Assembly (NCBI GenBank): GCA_023701135.1
Contig: JAMPXP010000015.1
Coordinates: 1 to 64,000 of the forward strand
DNA: 64,000 bases
Reading direction: 5' to 3'
Source: Desulfobacula sp.
Lineage (GTDB): Bacteria; Desulfobacterota; Desulfobacteria; Desulfobacterales; Desulfobacteraceae
Position 1 is the first letter of the stretch. Every line of letters begins with the position of its first letter. The translations under genes were made by a program, and so were the position numbers. This document shows positions 15,216-25,252 of the stretch, piece by piece. Under the pieces are notes generated by a model. The model searched no databases, was not told the origin of the DNA, and saw only the letters and a list, made by a program, of their open reading frames with translations.

Positions 15216-16658
15216 ATGGCCTTAAAAGAAAACAAGGGCGGCAGGCTGTATGAACAGGTTGCCGGCCATATTACCCGGATGATTGAAGCCAGGACCTATC
15301 GTCCCGGGGAACGCATTCCCTCGGTCCGGGAAATGAGCGCCCAAAAACGAGTCAGTGTGACAACGGTTCTCCAGGCCTATGGCCTTCTCGAAAGCCAAGG
15401 CCTCATCGAAGCAAGGCCCCAGTCCGGATATTATGTCCGGTCCCGGTTTTCAAGCGCCGTCCCTGTCCCGGACACCTCTTCCCTCCAAGGTGATCCCACA
15501 AAGGTCAGTATTCATGAACTGACCCTGATGGTCATGAAGGATCTGTTCAACCCCAATCTGATCCCTCTGGGCGCGGCAACCCCCAATTCCCATCTTCTGC
15601 CCGCAGATAAGCTGAACCGGATTTTAGCCGCCCTTGCCCGGAAAAAAAGCCTTGAAAGCATTAAATACGATATTCCACCCGGATATAAGCCCCTGCGGAT
15701 CCAGATCGCCCAGAAATCACTCAAGGCCAATGCCGTCATCAACCCGGATGAGATCATTACCACCGCAGGCTGTATCGAAGCCATTGACCTCTGCCTGAGA
15801 GCCGTCTGCAAGTCAGGGGATACCGTGGCCATTGAATCCCCCACCTATTTCGGCATCCTGCAGAGCATGGAATCCATGGGGCTCAAAGCCCTTGAGATAC
15901 CAACCCATCCCAGTGAAGGAATCCATATCGATACCCTGATGTTTGCCGTGGAACAGACCCCGGTCAAGGCCTGTCTTGTGATTTCAAATTATAACAATCC
16001 CCTGGGAAGCTGCATTCCGGATGAAAAAAAGAAACACCTGGTAAGCCTGCTGGCCGGCCTGGACATTCCGTTGATAGAGGTGGATATCAGCGGTGAACTG
16101 CATTTTTCAGATACAAGGCCGTCGGTATGCAAGGCCTATGATAAAAAAGGCCTTGTCCTCTTGTGTTCTTCCTTTTCCAAAACCCTCTGCCCCGGATACC
16201 GGGTGGGCTGGGTGGCGGCGGGCCGGTATCAGCCCAAAATCGAATGGCTCAAATTTACGTCCAGCCTGGCCACGGCCACCCTCCCCCAGATGGCCCTGGC
16301 GGAATATCTTCAGTCCGGGGGCTATGAATCCCATATGAGAAAGGTGAGGCGGGTCTATGCCTGTAATATATCGAATATGTATGAGGCCGTTATCCGGCAT
16401 TTCCCCGAAGGGACCCGGGTATCAAGGCCGGCCGGTGGGTTTGTTCTCTGGATACAGATGCCCGAAGCCATAGACTCCCTTATCTTATACAAACTGGCCC
16501 TCCAGGCCGGCATCACCCTGTCGCCGGGGTATCTTTTTTCAGCCACCCGGCGATATAAAAACTATATCCGCCTCAATGCCTCCCGCTGGACCGATGAGAT
16601 CCAGCAGGGGGTCATTCGATTGGGCAAAATCGCCCATACGCTGGTAAATGCCCTATAG
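15216..16658 (+). CDS. MocR/PdxR-type transcription regulator (GntR HTH fused to aminotransferase domain)
   Basis: The N-terminal 70 residues form a GntR-type winged helix (RLYEQVAGHITRMIE, PGERIPSVREMSAQKRVSVTTVLQAY). The rest is a fold-type I aminotransferase domain that binds pyridoxal phosphate; the Schiff-base lysine is expected in the SSFSKTLCPGYRVGW block and NYNNPLGS matches the cofactor-site Asn region. Such proteins bind PLP or an amino-acid adduct and regulate a neighbouring gene. ATG 15216 gives a 480-residue protein of usual length; an upstream ATG at 15171 and a TTG at 15120 give extra hydrophobic residues unlike the family. Nearby divergent targets are the small frame/nudC and a perfect inverted repeat. 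Confidence 0.9.
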   Translation: MALKENKGGRLYEQVAGHITRMIEARTYRPGERIPSVREMSAQKRVSVTTVLQAYGLLESQGLIEARPQSGYYVRSRFSSAVPVPDTSSLQGDPTKVSIHELTLMVMKDLFNPNLIPLGAATPNSHLLPADKLNRILAALARKKSLESIKYDIPPGYKPLRIQIAQKSLKANAVINPDEIITTAGCIEAIDLCLRAVCKSGDTVAIESPTYFGILQSMESMGLKALEIPTHPSEGIHIDTLMFAVEQTPVKACLVISNYNNPLGSCIPDEKKKHLVSLLAGLDIPLIEVDISGELHFSDTRPSVCKAYDKKGLVLLCSSFSKTLCPGYRVGWVAAGRYQPKIEWLKFTSSLATATLPQMALAEYLQSGGYESHMRKVRRVYACNISNMYEAVIRHFPEGTRVSRPAGGFVLWIQMPEAIDSLILYKLALQAGITLSPGYLFSATRRYKNYIRLNASRWTDEIQQGVIRLGKIAHTLVNAL

Positions 16659-16675
16659 ATCACGGGTGGCGCTTT

Positions 16676-18640
16676 CTATTTGATCTTGAACTGGCCCAGC
16701 ATCCGGTTCAAATCCTCGGCCAGCCGGGACAGCTCTTTTGCGCTGTCATTGACCTGGGCGCTGCCGGAACTCATTTGTTCAGCATCACGGCTGACCTGGG
16801 AAATATTCTGGGTAACCTCATCGGTTGCCCCTGTAATCTGGGTCATATTTTCATTGGCGTCACTCACACCCGAGGCGGCCTGGCTGACATTCTTTGAAAT
16901 CTCCAGGGTTGTGGCCGATTGTTCCTCAATGGCCGTGGCCACAGTGGCCATGATCTCATTGATATCGTTGATGACCCGGACAATCTCTTCAATGGCCTTG
17001 ACGGAATCGGCTGTAGTGGTCTGGACCCCTGATATTTTCGAATTGATCTCGTGGGTGGCTTCCGCCGTCTGCTGGGCCAGGGCCTTGATCTCTCCCGCCA
17101 CCACGGCAAATCCCTTGCCGGCTTCCCCGGCCCTGGCCGCCTCAATGGTGGCGTTCAGTGCCAGAAGATTGGTCTGACCGGAAATATCGGCAATGGTTTC
17201 CGTCACCTTGCTGATGTCCCTGGCCGCGCTGCTGAGCTGGTTGACTTTTTTGGACACCTCTTCTGCTGTCCGGACGGCGGTTTGGGTGATGGTATTGCCT
17301 TTGGCGGTGTTGTTGGCGATTTCCTGGATGGTAGCCGTCATTTCTTCTGCGGCTGAAACGATCATCTGGATATTGGCCGAGGTGTCCTCCATGGCCGAAG
17401 ACACGTTTTTCATATTTGTACTCATCTCTTCCGCCGCCGCTGCCACGGCCTGGGTTTTTTCAGCCGTATTTTCCGAGTTCAGGGTCATCTGCGCCGAAAC
17501 CGAGGATAATTCCGTAGAAGACGAGGCCACGGTATCGGCATTGAGGGCGATATTGCCGATCATGGCCTGCAATTTTTCCAGGAACCGGTTGAAATAGCCG
17601 GCCATTTCCCCGATCTCGTCTTTGTAGGTGGCTTTCAGCCGCTTGGTCAGGTCGCCCTCACCCTCGCTGATATCCTTGAGCATCTCCATGGTGCGCCGGA
17701 TGGGGCCGACAATGCTTTTGGAAAAAAACACCGCAATAAAAACACCCAAGGCAATGCAGGCCAGGGAAAAAAGGACAATATTCAACCGCATGGCAAATAC
17801 CTGTTGAAACACATCGGCCTTATGGGCGCCGACGGCAATGGACCACCCCCCTGTCCCTTCAATGGGGGCATATCCAAAGAACCGGTCCGAACCCATGAAG
17901 GGATATTCGTCAAACCCGGACTCGCCCTTGATCATTTTCTGGAACATGAGTGAAAGAGAGGTGTATTCCGGCTTGGTTTTGGCCTCTTCAATGAAATTTT
18001 TCTGTTCCATGACAAAGTCTCTGTTGCTGTGGGCGATGAGGGTCCCCTTGCCGTCAATGATATAGGAATATCCCTTTTTGCCATACCCGATCTGATCGGT
18101 AATATCGCTGAGCCAGCTCCCGTTGAGCCGGGCCAGGATGACGGCAACGGGCTTGCCGGCTTCATCCTTGATGGGTGCGGCAACCACCATGACGGCGGAA
18201 TTGGTGACTCTGGAAATGATAACGCTGGAGAAATTGGTTTCCCCCTTCATGGCCCGTTTAAAATACTCCCGGTCGCCCAGGGCGGCCGTGGTTCCGTCCG
18301 GATAGCGGGCCTGCCCGTCTGCGGTGATAACCGCCATGGCCGGGAATTTCAACCTCTGGATCTCAAATTCAAGGGCCGGCCGCTGCTGGTCCCAATCCAT
18401 GGAACGAATGACATTCCGGCTTGCGATCCCCTCCATGGCTATCATATAATAGTCCAACTGCTTTCTGACCAGCATGGATCCATAACGGGCCGTCTGGGGG
18501 ATGGTCTCCACCACCTGACTATAGACGGCGCGATGGGCCTGCAAATAGGACAAAATCCCGACCCCGACGGAAACAAGGGCGATTAAAAGAATCACCCCTA
18601 TCGTGATCTTTTTGCCGATGCTCAAATGCTTTAAATTCAT
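16676..18640 (-). CDS. methyl-accepting chemotaxis protein with periplasmic Cache domain
   Basis: The 654-residue chemoreceptor has an N-terminal membrane helix (about 10-32), a double Cache sensor domain in the periplasm (with the [18 protein letters not shown] block), a second helix (about 280-300), a HAMP domain and a long cytoplasmic signalling coiled coil. The hairpin tip contains the conserved [30 protein letters not shown] sequence in part, with GE/AG context typical of MCPs. Ligand unknown; Cache domains often bind amino or organic acids. The start has GGAGAAAGAGG before ATG. No che genes are nearby, so it is an orphan receptor. Confidence 0.95.
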   Translation of the reverse strand: MNLKHLSIGKKITIGVILLIALVSVGVGILSYLQAHRAVYSQVVETIPQTARYGSMLVRKQLDYYMIAMEGIASRNVIRSMDWDQQRPALEFEIQRLKFPAMAVITADGQARYPDGTTAALGDREYFKRAMKGETNFSSVIISRVTNSAVMVVAAPIKDEAGKPVAVILARLNGSWLSDITDQIGYGKKGYSYIIDGKGTLIAHSNRDFVMEQKNFIEEAKTKPEYTSLSLMFQKMIKGESGFDEYPFMGSDRFFGYAPIEGTGGWSIAVGAHKADVFQQVFAMRLNIVLFSLACIALGVFIAVFFSKSIVGPIRRTMEMLKDISEGEGDLTKRLKATYKDEIGEMAGYFNRFLEKLQAMIGNIALNADTVASSSTELSSVSAQMTLNSENTAEKTQAVAAAAEEMSTNMKNVSSAMEDTSANIQMIVSAAEEMTATIQEIANNTAKGNTITQTAVRTAEEVSKKVNQLSSAARDISKVTETIADISGQTNLLALNATIEAARAGEAGKGFAVVAGEIKALAQQTAEATHEINSKISGVQTTTADSVKAIEEIVRVINDINEIMATVATAIEEQSATTLEISKNVSQAASGVSDANENMTQITGATDEVTQNISQVSRDAEQMSSGSAQVNDSAKELSRLAEDLNRMLGQFKIK

Positions 18641-18791
18641 TATCCTCTTTCTCCTTTTAAAAAGGGTCTTCCATCATCCATATCTTGTTTGACATCGTGT
18701 AAATTCTGCCTTATCCAAAACCTGCAATGATTGTTGAGAATTTTTACCGTAAAAGATGTATGCTGAACCTTTATATCATAAATAGAACTTG

Positions 18792-20957
18792 TTACAACTT
18801 AAAACAGGGTTCGACGTCAAGTTTCTGCCTCAAGCCGGTGAGACGCAGGATGGTTTTGTTGTTGCCCAGGGCCGTTTCAAGGGCCTTTGTCGACCCCACA
18901 ATAATGACCAGGCGCTTGCCCCGGGTCATGGCCGTGTAAAGCAGGTTTCGCTGCAAAAGGGGAAAATGGGCCATGGTCAGGGCGATGACGATGGCTGAAT
19001 ATTCGCTGCCCTGGGACTTGTGGACGGAAATGGCATAGGCCAGGGTCAGTTCGTCCAGCTCCAGGATATCATATTCGACCATGCGGCCGTCATAATCCAC
19101 CAGGACCTTGTTTTCTGCTTTGACGACATCGGCCACCAGGCCGATGTCCCCGTTGAATACCTCTTTTTCATAATTGTTTTTCAGGTGCATGACCTTGTCA
19201 CCGGGCTTGAACATTATCCCCCGGACCTCCATGCCGCCGGGGGCCGGGTTCAGAACATTCTGAAGCTGCTGGTTCAGGTTGATGGTACCAGCCTCCCCCC
19301 GGTGCATGGGGGTGAGCACCTGAATTTCGTCAATATGGGGAAAGGCCTGTTGAATCCGTTTTGAACACAACTCCAGGATGGTTTCCACGACTTTGTCGGG
19401 CCTGTTTTTCTCAATAAAATAAAATTCGGAAAGTGATCCTGCGGCGGCCTTCTGAAAATCCGGCATTTCTCCGTTCCTGATGCTGTGGGCATACATGACA
19501 ATGGGGCTTTCTTCGGCCTGCCGGAATACCCGGGTCAGGGAAAAAACCCTAACCCTTTTTGACTCGATGATGTCGGACAATACATTGCCGGGCCCCACCG
19601 ACGGCAGTTGAAAGGTATCGCCCACCAGAATAAGGCTTGCCGTCGCCGGCATGGCTTCGATGAGATGATACATGAGAAGGGTATCCACCATGGAGGCCTC
19701 GTCCACCACAAATACGTCCAGATCCAGGGGGTTGGCATAGTTTTTTTCAAAGATCTGGTTTTCCTGGTCATACCCCAGGAGTTTGTGCAGGGTAAAGGCT
19801 TTCTGCCCCGTTACCTCGGAAAGGCGTCTGGCTGCCCTTCCCGTGGGAGCGCTCAAGACGGTTTTTTGATCCAGGCGTCTGAAAATCTCGCACAGGGCCC
19901 GGACCAGGGTGGTTTTGCCGGTCCCGGGGCCGCCGGTAATGACCACAATTTTTTCATCCAGCACATGGGTAACCACATCCAACTGCTCTTCAGACAATTT
20001 TACAGCCAGTTTTGTCAGCACGGTTTCAAGGATCTCCTCTTTTCCCAGCCGGAAGGCCCGGGTTTTCATGGACAGAATCGCCTTCATCCGGGAAGCGATG
20101 CCGGATTCGGCCCGGAAAAGCCGCGCCAGATAAACCCGTATGTCTTCTTCTCCTCTTTCCGTTTTGATTTCACCTTCATGGGCCAGGGCTTCCAAAGCAG
20201 ATTCGAATTTATCCGGTACCACGCCCGAGAGTTTTGCCGATGCGGCAAAGAGACCTTGTTTGAACTGATACACATGCCCGTCCTGCTCGGCAAACAATAG
20301 GCCGCAGATAAGGCAGGCCTTGAGCCGGTTCTCGTCCTCTTTCTGCACCCCGGACCGCAGGGCGATGCGGTCGGCCAAGGCAAAGCCCAGGCCCGGGATA
20401 TCCCTGGCAATGAGATAGGGATCATGGTTCAGGATGTTCAGGGTTTCGGGTCCATAGGCCTGAAGAATGGTGGAGGCATGGTATACGCCCACCTCATTTT
20501 CCTGAAGAAACTGCATGACCCGCCGGACGGCATGGTGTTTGTTCCAGGCTTCGGTGATGATCTTTTGCTTGGCCCTTCCGATACCATGAACCGATTTAAG
20601 CTGATCCGGTTCATTTTCAATAATCTCCAGGGTTTTTTCTTCAAACCGGTCCACAATCTTATCGGCCAGGGATTTTCCAATACCCTTGATAATGCCGGAG
20701 CCCAGGTATTTCCGGATACCGGAAACCGTGGCCGGCAGGATCACCTTATACATCTCAACCTTAAACTGGTCCCCGTATTTGGGGTGGGCGCTCCACTTGC
20801 CCGAAACCTCAAGGCTTTCCCCTTCAAAGACCCCGGCCAGCCGGCCCACAATGGTTACGGGATCATTGATTTTGGGTATTTTGAGTTTTGCAATGGTATA
20901 ATGATTGTCCGGGTTCTGATAGGTGAGCCGTTCGACCATGCCTTTAAGAACGATCAT
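18792..20957 (-). CDS. recD2: RecD2-type ATP-dependent DNA helicase
   Basis: A 5'-3' superfamily 1B helicase of 721 residues, the usual size for RecD2, which acts in DNA repair without RecBC. The N-terminal region has helix-hairpin-helix pairs (KGIGKSLADKIV, VHGIGRAKQKI), the ATPase motif is GGPGTGKTT, the Walker B is VVDEASMVD, Q motif DTFQLPSVGPG, and the C-terminal motifs are AYAISVHKSQGSEY and YTAMTRGKRLV. It starts directly after the gmhB stop codon, so the two are one transcription unit, though the functions differ. Confidence 0.95.
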   Translation of the reverse strand: MIVLKGMVERLTYQNPDNHYTIAKLKIPKINDPVTIVGRLAGVFEGESLEVSGKWSAHPKYGDQFKVEMYKVILPATVSGIRKYLGSGIIKGIGKSLADKIVDRFEEKTLEIIENEPDQLKSVHGIGRAKQKIITEAWNKHHAVRRVMQFLQENEVGVYHASTILQAYGPETLNILNHDPYLIARDIPGLGFALADRIALRSGVQKEDENRLKACLICGLLFAEQDGHVYQFKQGLFAASAKLSGVVPDKFESALEALAHEGEIKTERGEEDIRVYLARLFRAESGIASRMKAILSMKTRAFRLGKEEILETVLTKLAVKLSEEQLDVVTHVLDEKIVVITGGPGTGKTTLVRALCEIFRRLDQKTVLSAPTGRAARRLSEVTGQKAFTLHKLLGYDQENQIFEKNYANPLDLDVFVVDEASMVDTLLMYHLIEAMPATASLILVGDTFQLPSVGPGNVLSDIIESKRVRVFSLTRVFRQAEESPIVMYAHSIRNGEMPDFQKAAAGSLSEFYFIEKNRPDKVVETILELCSKRIQQAFPHIDEIQVLTPMHRGEAGTINLNQQLQNVLNPAPGGMEVRGIMFKPGDKVMHLKNNYEKEVFNGDIGLVADVVKAENKVLVDYDGRMVEYDILELDELTLAYAISVHKSQGSEYSAIVIALTMAHFPLLQRNLLYTAMTRGKRLVIIVGSTKALETALGNNKTILRLTGLRQKLDVEPCFKL

Positions 20958-21515
20958 TCAACCCCTCGCAGATTGGATGATCCAGCAGGCGGCATCATAC
21001 AGGTCTTCAGCCACATGGTCCGGCGGGATAGGGTTCCGGCTGAGTTCGGCCAGTGCCCCGGCCCCGTTTCCGGTCTTCACCAGTATGGCCTTGGCGCATC
21101 CGGCGTTGCGGGCGCAGAGGATATCCTTTGTGCTGTCTCCCACCATAAAGGACCGGCCAAGATCAATTTGATATTTTTTCTGGGCCTGAAAAATCAGTCC
21201 GGGTTCGGGCTTTCTGCAGGAACACCGGTCTTCATCCACATGGGGGCAGTAAAAAATATCCGTGATCCTGCCTCCGGCAGCCTCAACCCCGGCTTTCATT
21301 TTTTCAAAGATGGCCTCCAGACTTTCTTTGGGGACAAGATTCCGGCCGATCATGGACTGGTTGGTGATGACGATCACCTGGAATCCGCTTTGCGTGAGAA
21401 GGGCTATGGCTTCCGGGCTTCTGGGGATGAATTCAAATTCCGAAGGATCTTTTACATATGCGGCGGAATCCTGATTGATGACCCCGTCCCTGTCCAGAAA
21501 AACCGTATCTCCCAT
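20958..21515 (-). CDS. gmhB: D-glycero-heptose-1,7-bisphosphate 7-phosphatase GmhB
   Basis: A HAD-family phosphatase of 185 residues that removes the C7 phosphate in ADP-heptose synthesis for lipopolysaccharide inner core. The catalytic motif is FLDRDGVIN with D8 and D10; motif II is VITNQS; the zinc site CPHVDEDRCSCRKP has the Cys-His-Cys-Cys set specific to GmhB; motif III/IV is FMVGDSTKDILCA. Outer membrane lipopolysaccharide is implied. It lies 8 bases behind rlpA and abuts recD2. Confidence 0.93.
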   Translation of the reverse strand: MGDTVFLDRDGVINQDSAAYVKDPSEFEFIPRSPEAIALLTQSGFQVIVITNQSMIGRNLVPKESLEAIFEKMKAGVEAAGGRITDIFYCPHVDEDRCSCRKPEPGLIFQAQKKYQIDLGRSFMVGDSTKDILCARNAGCAKAILVKTGNGAGALAELSRNPIPPDHVAEDLYDAACWIIQSARG

Positions 21516-21523
21516 GATTCCTG

Positions 21524-22315
21524 CTATTCTTCTGCAACGGCAAAGGTGCTGGCAAAGCCCTCGGAAAGAATTTTTTCGCTGAACCGTTCCGCATCCTTTA
21601 AATTGGTAAATCGTCCGATCCTCACCCTGTAAAAGGTTCCCCGGTCATCGGTATACAGAACCATATGGGCATTGGAATATTTTTCAGACAGGCTGTCCCG
21701 GTATTGCTCGGCATTGGCCTTGATCTGGAAGGCCCCCACCTGGACCGTAAAATTTCCCGTGTAATAATCCACGGGCTTGAACTCCACCGGTTTATGGGTC
21801 ACTGCCGAATAGGAGGTGGCCTCTCCCAGGGCCGTTACCTTTACCTTGGCCGTTCCCGGCTCCGCCACCCCGATCTCCTTTGCCCCGGTATAGGACAGAT
21901 CAATGACCCGGCCCGTTACAAAGGGTCCCCGGTCATTGATGCGGACCACGATCTCCCGGTCGTTTTCAAGATTACGGACCGATACCCAGGTATTCATGGG
22001 CAGGGTTTTATGGGCCGCGGTCATATCATACATATTATAGATTTCACCGTTGGAGGTTTTTCTGCCGTGGAATTTATCGCCGTACCAGGATGCAATTCCG
22101 GTTTGCACAAATCCATCGGCCCTGGCAAGGGGAGTGTATTCAATCCCGTTGATGGTATAGGGTCTCTGGGTGGCCGGAATTTTCTTTGATGGTGATCCCG
22201 GCGGCGGCTGCCGGCCGGGTTCAGGCGCGGTTCCCCGGTTGGCGGAACACCCGAAAACAAGAAGCATAACCCCTATCAGGAGGCTAATTCGTATGTTCAA
22301 GCAGCAACTGTGCAT
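21524..22315 (-). CDS. rlpA: RlpA-like septal lytic transglycosylase lipoprotein with SPOR domain
   Basis: A 263-residue outer-membrane-anchored protein that cleaves denuded peptidoglycan glycan strands at septa. A signal peptide ends in a lipobox LVFGC (Cys at 23). The double-psi beta-barrel domain has GIASWYGDKFHGRKTSNGE, MTAAHKTLP and VRINDRGPF; the Asp of NDRGPF and the Glu of SNGEIYN match residues important in RlpA. The C-terminal SPOR domain (about 187-260, FTVQVGAF ... YRVRIGRF) binds denuded glycan. The gene starts 9 bases behind lon. Confidence 0.92.
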   Translation of the reverse strand: MHSCCLNIRISLLIGVMLLVFGCSANRGTAPEPGRQPPPGSPSKKIPATQRPYTINGIEYTPLARADGFVQTGIASWYGDKFHGRKTSNGEIYNMYDMTAAHKTLPMNTWVSVRNLENDREIVVRINDRGPFVTGRVIDLSYTGAKEIGVAEPGTAKVKVTALGEATSYSAVTHKPVEFKPVDYYTGNFTVQVGAFQIKANAEQYRDSLSEKYSNAHMVLYTDDRGTFYRVRIGRFTNLKDAERFSEKILSEGFASTFAVAEE

Positions 22316-22324
22316 CCGTTACCA

Positions 22325-24679
22325 TCATCCTTCCAGGGCCAGGTCCAGTACATGATCCATTTTGTCGGTAAAAAGAAAGGTCATGGACGCCTTGATATGA
22401 TCCGGGACATCATCCATGTCTTTCTGATTCCACAGGGGCAGGATAATGGTTTTTATCCCGGCCCGGTGGGCGGCGATGACCTTTTCCTTGATTCCGCCCA
22501 CGGGCAGAACTTCTCCCCTCAGTGTAATCTCCCCGCTCATGGCCAGGCATTTTTTCACCAAACGGCCCGCTATCAGTGAGGCAAGAGCCGTCAGCATGGC
22601 CACTCCGGCCGAAGGTCCGTCTTTGGGAATGGACCCTTCCGGCACATGGATATGAATATCATGCCGGCTGAAAAAAGACTCATCCAGGTTGAGCTTTTTG
22701 GCCCTGGCCCGGATATAGCTGAGGGCGGTGCTGGCCGATTCTTTCATGACATCGCCGAGTTGGCCGGTAAGGGTCAGGCCTTTGCCGCCTTCCATGGCCA
22801 CGGCCTCAATGAACAGGATTTCCCCGCCAAAGGGGGTCCAGGCAAGGCCCACGACCACACCCGGGGTGTCGATTTTCAAGGCCAGGTCCGGCATATTGGA
22901 GACAGGACCAAGGTATTCATGCAGGTCTTTTTGTCCCACCACGATATGGTCAGCCGTTCCTTCGGCAATTTTGCTGGCAATTCCCCTGCAGACGGTTCCG
23001 ATCTGACGTTCCAGGTTTCTCAGGCCGGCTTCCCGGGTATAACCGGAGATGATCCGGCGGACCGCCGCCGTGGTGATTTTGATCTGGTTCGATTTAATGC
23101 CGTTGGCCTCCCGCTGCCGGGGGATGAGGTACCGGGTGGCAATTTTTAATTTTTCTTCTTCCGTATACCCGCTTATTTCCAATATTTCCATCCGGTCCCG
23201 CAGGGGGGCCGGGATGGTATGAAGAACATTGGCCGTGGTCAGGAACATCACATCGGAAAGATCAAAGGACACATCCAGATAATGGTCGGAAAAGGAGATA
23301 TTCTGTTCCGGGTCAAGGACTTCCAGAAGGGCCGAAGACGGGTCCCCGTGATAGGAGGACACCACCTTGTCGATCTCATCCAGCATGAAGACCGGATTCT
23401 TTGTCCCGGCTTTTCTCAGGGATTGGATAATCCTGCCCGGCAGGGCTCCCACATAGGTTCTTCTATGCCCCCGGATCTCGGCTTCATCCCTTACCCCGCC
23501 CAGGGCGATCCGGACAAATTCCCGGCCCAGAGCCCTGGCAATGGACCTGCCCAGGGAAGTTTTCCCGGTGCCGGGCGGGCCGAAAAAACAGAGGATGGGT
23601 CCCTTGGAATTATTTTTCAGTTTCCGGACGGCCAGGTATTCAAGAATTCTTTTTTTGGGTTTTTCCAGGCCATAATGGTCGTTGTTCAGGATTCTTCTGG
23701 CTTCTTTGATATCCAGCTTGTCCTGGGAACGGACGGTCCAGGGAAGGGAGACCAGCCAATCCAGATAGGAGGAAGCCACCACATATTCGGACGAAGACGG
23801 ATGCATGCGGGCAAGCCGCTGCATTTCCCGTTCCGCTTCTTTTCGTGCTTCCTCCGGCAGTCCGGCCTCTTCTATCCTGGCCCGGTATTCCTTGATTTCC
23901 ACGGAATCGTCCCCGGTTTCCCCCAGCTCTTCTCTGATGGCTTTCATCTGCTGGCGAAGATAATATTCCCGCTGGCGCTTGTCCATATCCTCTTTGACCT
24001 GGTTCTGAATCTTGGAGCCCATTTCCAGGATGTCCAATTGATCATTGACCAGACGGGTCACTTTTTTCAATCGCTTGTTCACATCCAGAAGTTCAATGAC
24101 CTTCTGTTTTTCAATGACCGGGGCATTGATGGTGGAGGCTACCATATCGGCCAGAACGCTGGGCTCCTGCAAGGATTTAATCATATGGCCCATCTCCGAG
24201 GGAAGCCCGGGAGACAGTTCTACGATTTTTTCATACTGTTCCACGATATTGGCCATCAAGGCCCGGTTTTCTATACTCCGGTCCGCATTGCGGTTTTCCA
24301 CGACCTCGATCTGGGCCTGCATATATTTTTTATTCCGGAGAAATTTTACGATGCGGAATCGCTCCAGGCCCTGAATAAGGAGCTGGGCCTTGGATTCTTC
24401 CATCTTGGACATTTTCAGGATAATGGCAATGGTGCCGATACGGTAAAGGTCGTCGGAGGTATGCCGGGAATCGATATCCGACCGCCTGGACAACAGGAGC
24501 CCCAACATGCGGTTTCCGGCCATGGCCTCATCAATGAGTTCAACCGCCTCGCTTTGAATCAATACCAGGGGCAATACCATTTTGGGAAATAAATTGGTGT
24601 CTACAATGGGAAGGATGGGGATAATGTCCGGGATATGGTCTGTTCTTATGGGGGGGGAAGGATGTCGCACGTCATCCAT
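22325..24679 (-). CDS. lon: ATP-dependent protease Lon
   Basis: Lon degrades misfolded and regulatory proteins. The 784-residue protein has the LON substrate domain ([20 protein letters not shown] region), coiled-coil linker, AAA+ module with Walker [14 protein letters not shown] and FMLDEIDKV, and the C-terminal serine protease domain. The catalytic serine is in the [10 protein letters not shown] block and the lysine in [16 protein letters not shown]. All are complete. It lies 25 bases behind the Hsp20 gene on the same strand, so the two protein-quality genes are likely co-transcribed. Confidence 0.97.
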   Translation of the reverse strand: MDDVRHPSPPIRTDHIPDIIPILPIVDTNLFPKMVLPLVLIQSEAVELIDEAMAGNRMLGLLLSRRSDIDSRHTSDDLYRIGTIAIILKMSKMEESKAQLLIQGLERFRIVKFLRNKKYMQAQIEVVENRNADRSIENRALMANIVEQYEKIVELSPGLPSEMGHMIKSLQEPSVLADMVASTINAPVIEKQKVIELLDVNKRLKKVTRLVNDQLDILEMGSKIQNQVKEDMDKRQREYYLRQQMKAIREELGETGDDSVEIKEYRARIEEAGLPEEARKEAEREMQRLARMHPSSSEYVVASSYLDWLVSLPWTVRSQDKLDIKEARRILNNDHYGLEKPKKRILEYLAVRKLKNNSKGPILCFFGPPGTGKTSLGRSIARALGREFVRIALGGVRDEAEIRGHRRTYVGALPGRIIQSLRKAGTKNPVFMLDEIDKVVSSYHGDPSSALLEVLDPEQNISFSDHYLDVSFDLSDVMFLTTANVLHTIPAPLRDRMEILEISGYTEEEKLKIATRYLIPRQREANGIKSNQIKITTAAVRRIISGYTREAGLRNLERQIGTVCRGIASKIAEGTADHIVVGQKDLHEYLGPVSNMPDLALKIDTPGVVVGLAWTPFGGEILFIEAVAMEGGKGLTLTGQLGDVMKESASTALSYIRARAKKLNLDESFFSRHDIHIHVPEGSIPKDGPSAGVAMLTALASLIAGRLVKKCLAMSGEITLRGEVLPVGGIKEKVIAAHRAGIKTIILPLWNQKDMDDVPDHIKASMTFLFTDKMDHVLDLALEG

Positions 24680-24704
24680 ATCTTATCGGGTTCCTGTCAT
24701 GAGC

Positions 24705-25157
24705 TTATGCAAAATCAATGGAAACATTGTGTTTGTTCTTGATGTTTTCCCTGAACAATTTTCCCAGGTTCAGCTCTAAAAATCCGTTTGAATATTTGGC
24801 CGTAACTTTTTCGACATCAATGACGCTGGGCAGATAAAGAACCCTCTCAAACTGCCCGAACTGGATTTCCGCAAGCCTGTAAGTCGCCGTCCGGTCCGGG
24901 TGGTTTGTTTTCCTGTGTCCGGATATCTTGATGGCCTTGTTGCTGACCTCAATAACTATATCTTCTTTTTTCACCCCTGCGATTTCCGCCTGGATAATGA
25001 TTTCATTTCGCGTTTCAAAGATATCCATCTGGGGCTTCCAGATCCTTTTGGAAAAACAGAACATGGGATTGACGGATTGAAACATTTCTTCAAAAGATTT
25101 TTCTTCTGTCGAGTGTTTCTCAATATTATCTCCGAACCGTATTTCGATATGCTTCAT
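24705..25157 (-). CDS. Hsp20/alpha-crystallin family small heat-shock protein
   Basis: An ATP-independent chaperone that holds unfolding proteins. The 150 residues contain the alpha-crystallin domain (PQMDIFETRNEIIIQAEIAGV ... FLELNLGKL) with the A-x-x-x-NG-L motif seen as YSNGFLELNL. ATG 25157 is preceded by AGGAGA eight bases upstream; the frame is open 17 codons further but without a ribosome site. It precedes lon, a common stress-gene pairing. No CIRCE-type repeat was noticed upstream. Confidence 0.92.
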   Translation of the reverse strand: MKHIEIRFGDNIEKHSTEEKSFEEMFQSVNPMFCFSKRIWKPQMDIFETRNEIIIQAEIAGVKKEDIVIEVSNKAIKISGHRKTNHPDRTATYRLAEIQFGQFERVLYLPSVIDVEKVTAKYSNGFLELNLGKLFRENIKNKHNVSIDFA

Positions 25158-25252
25158 ATAAAATCTCCTGATGATACCGTTAAATCGATCATCTGATGAT
25201 TTTATCACGATATCATCTGGACCGGATATTGTAAAGCAGTATTGAAAAAACC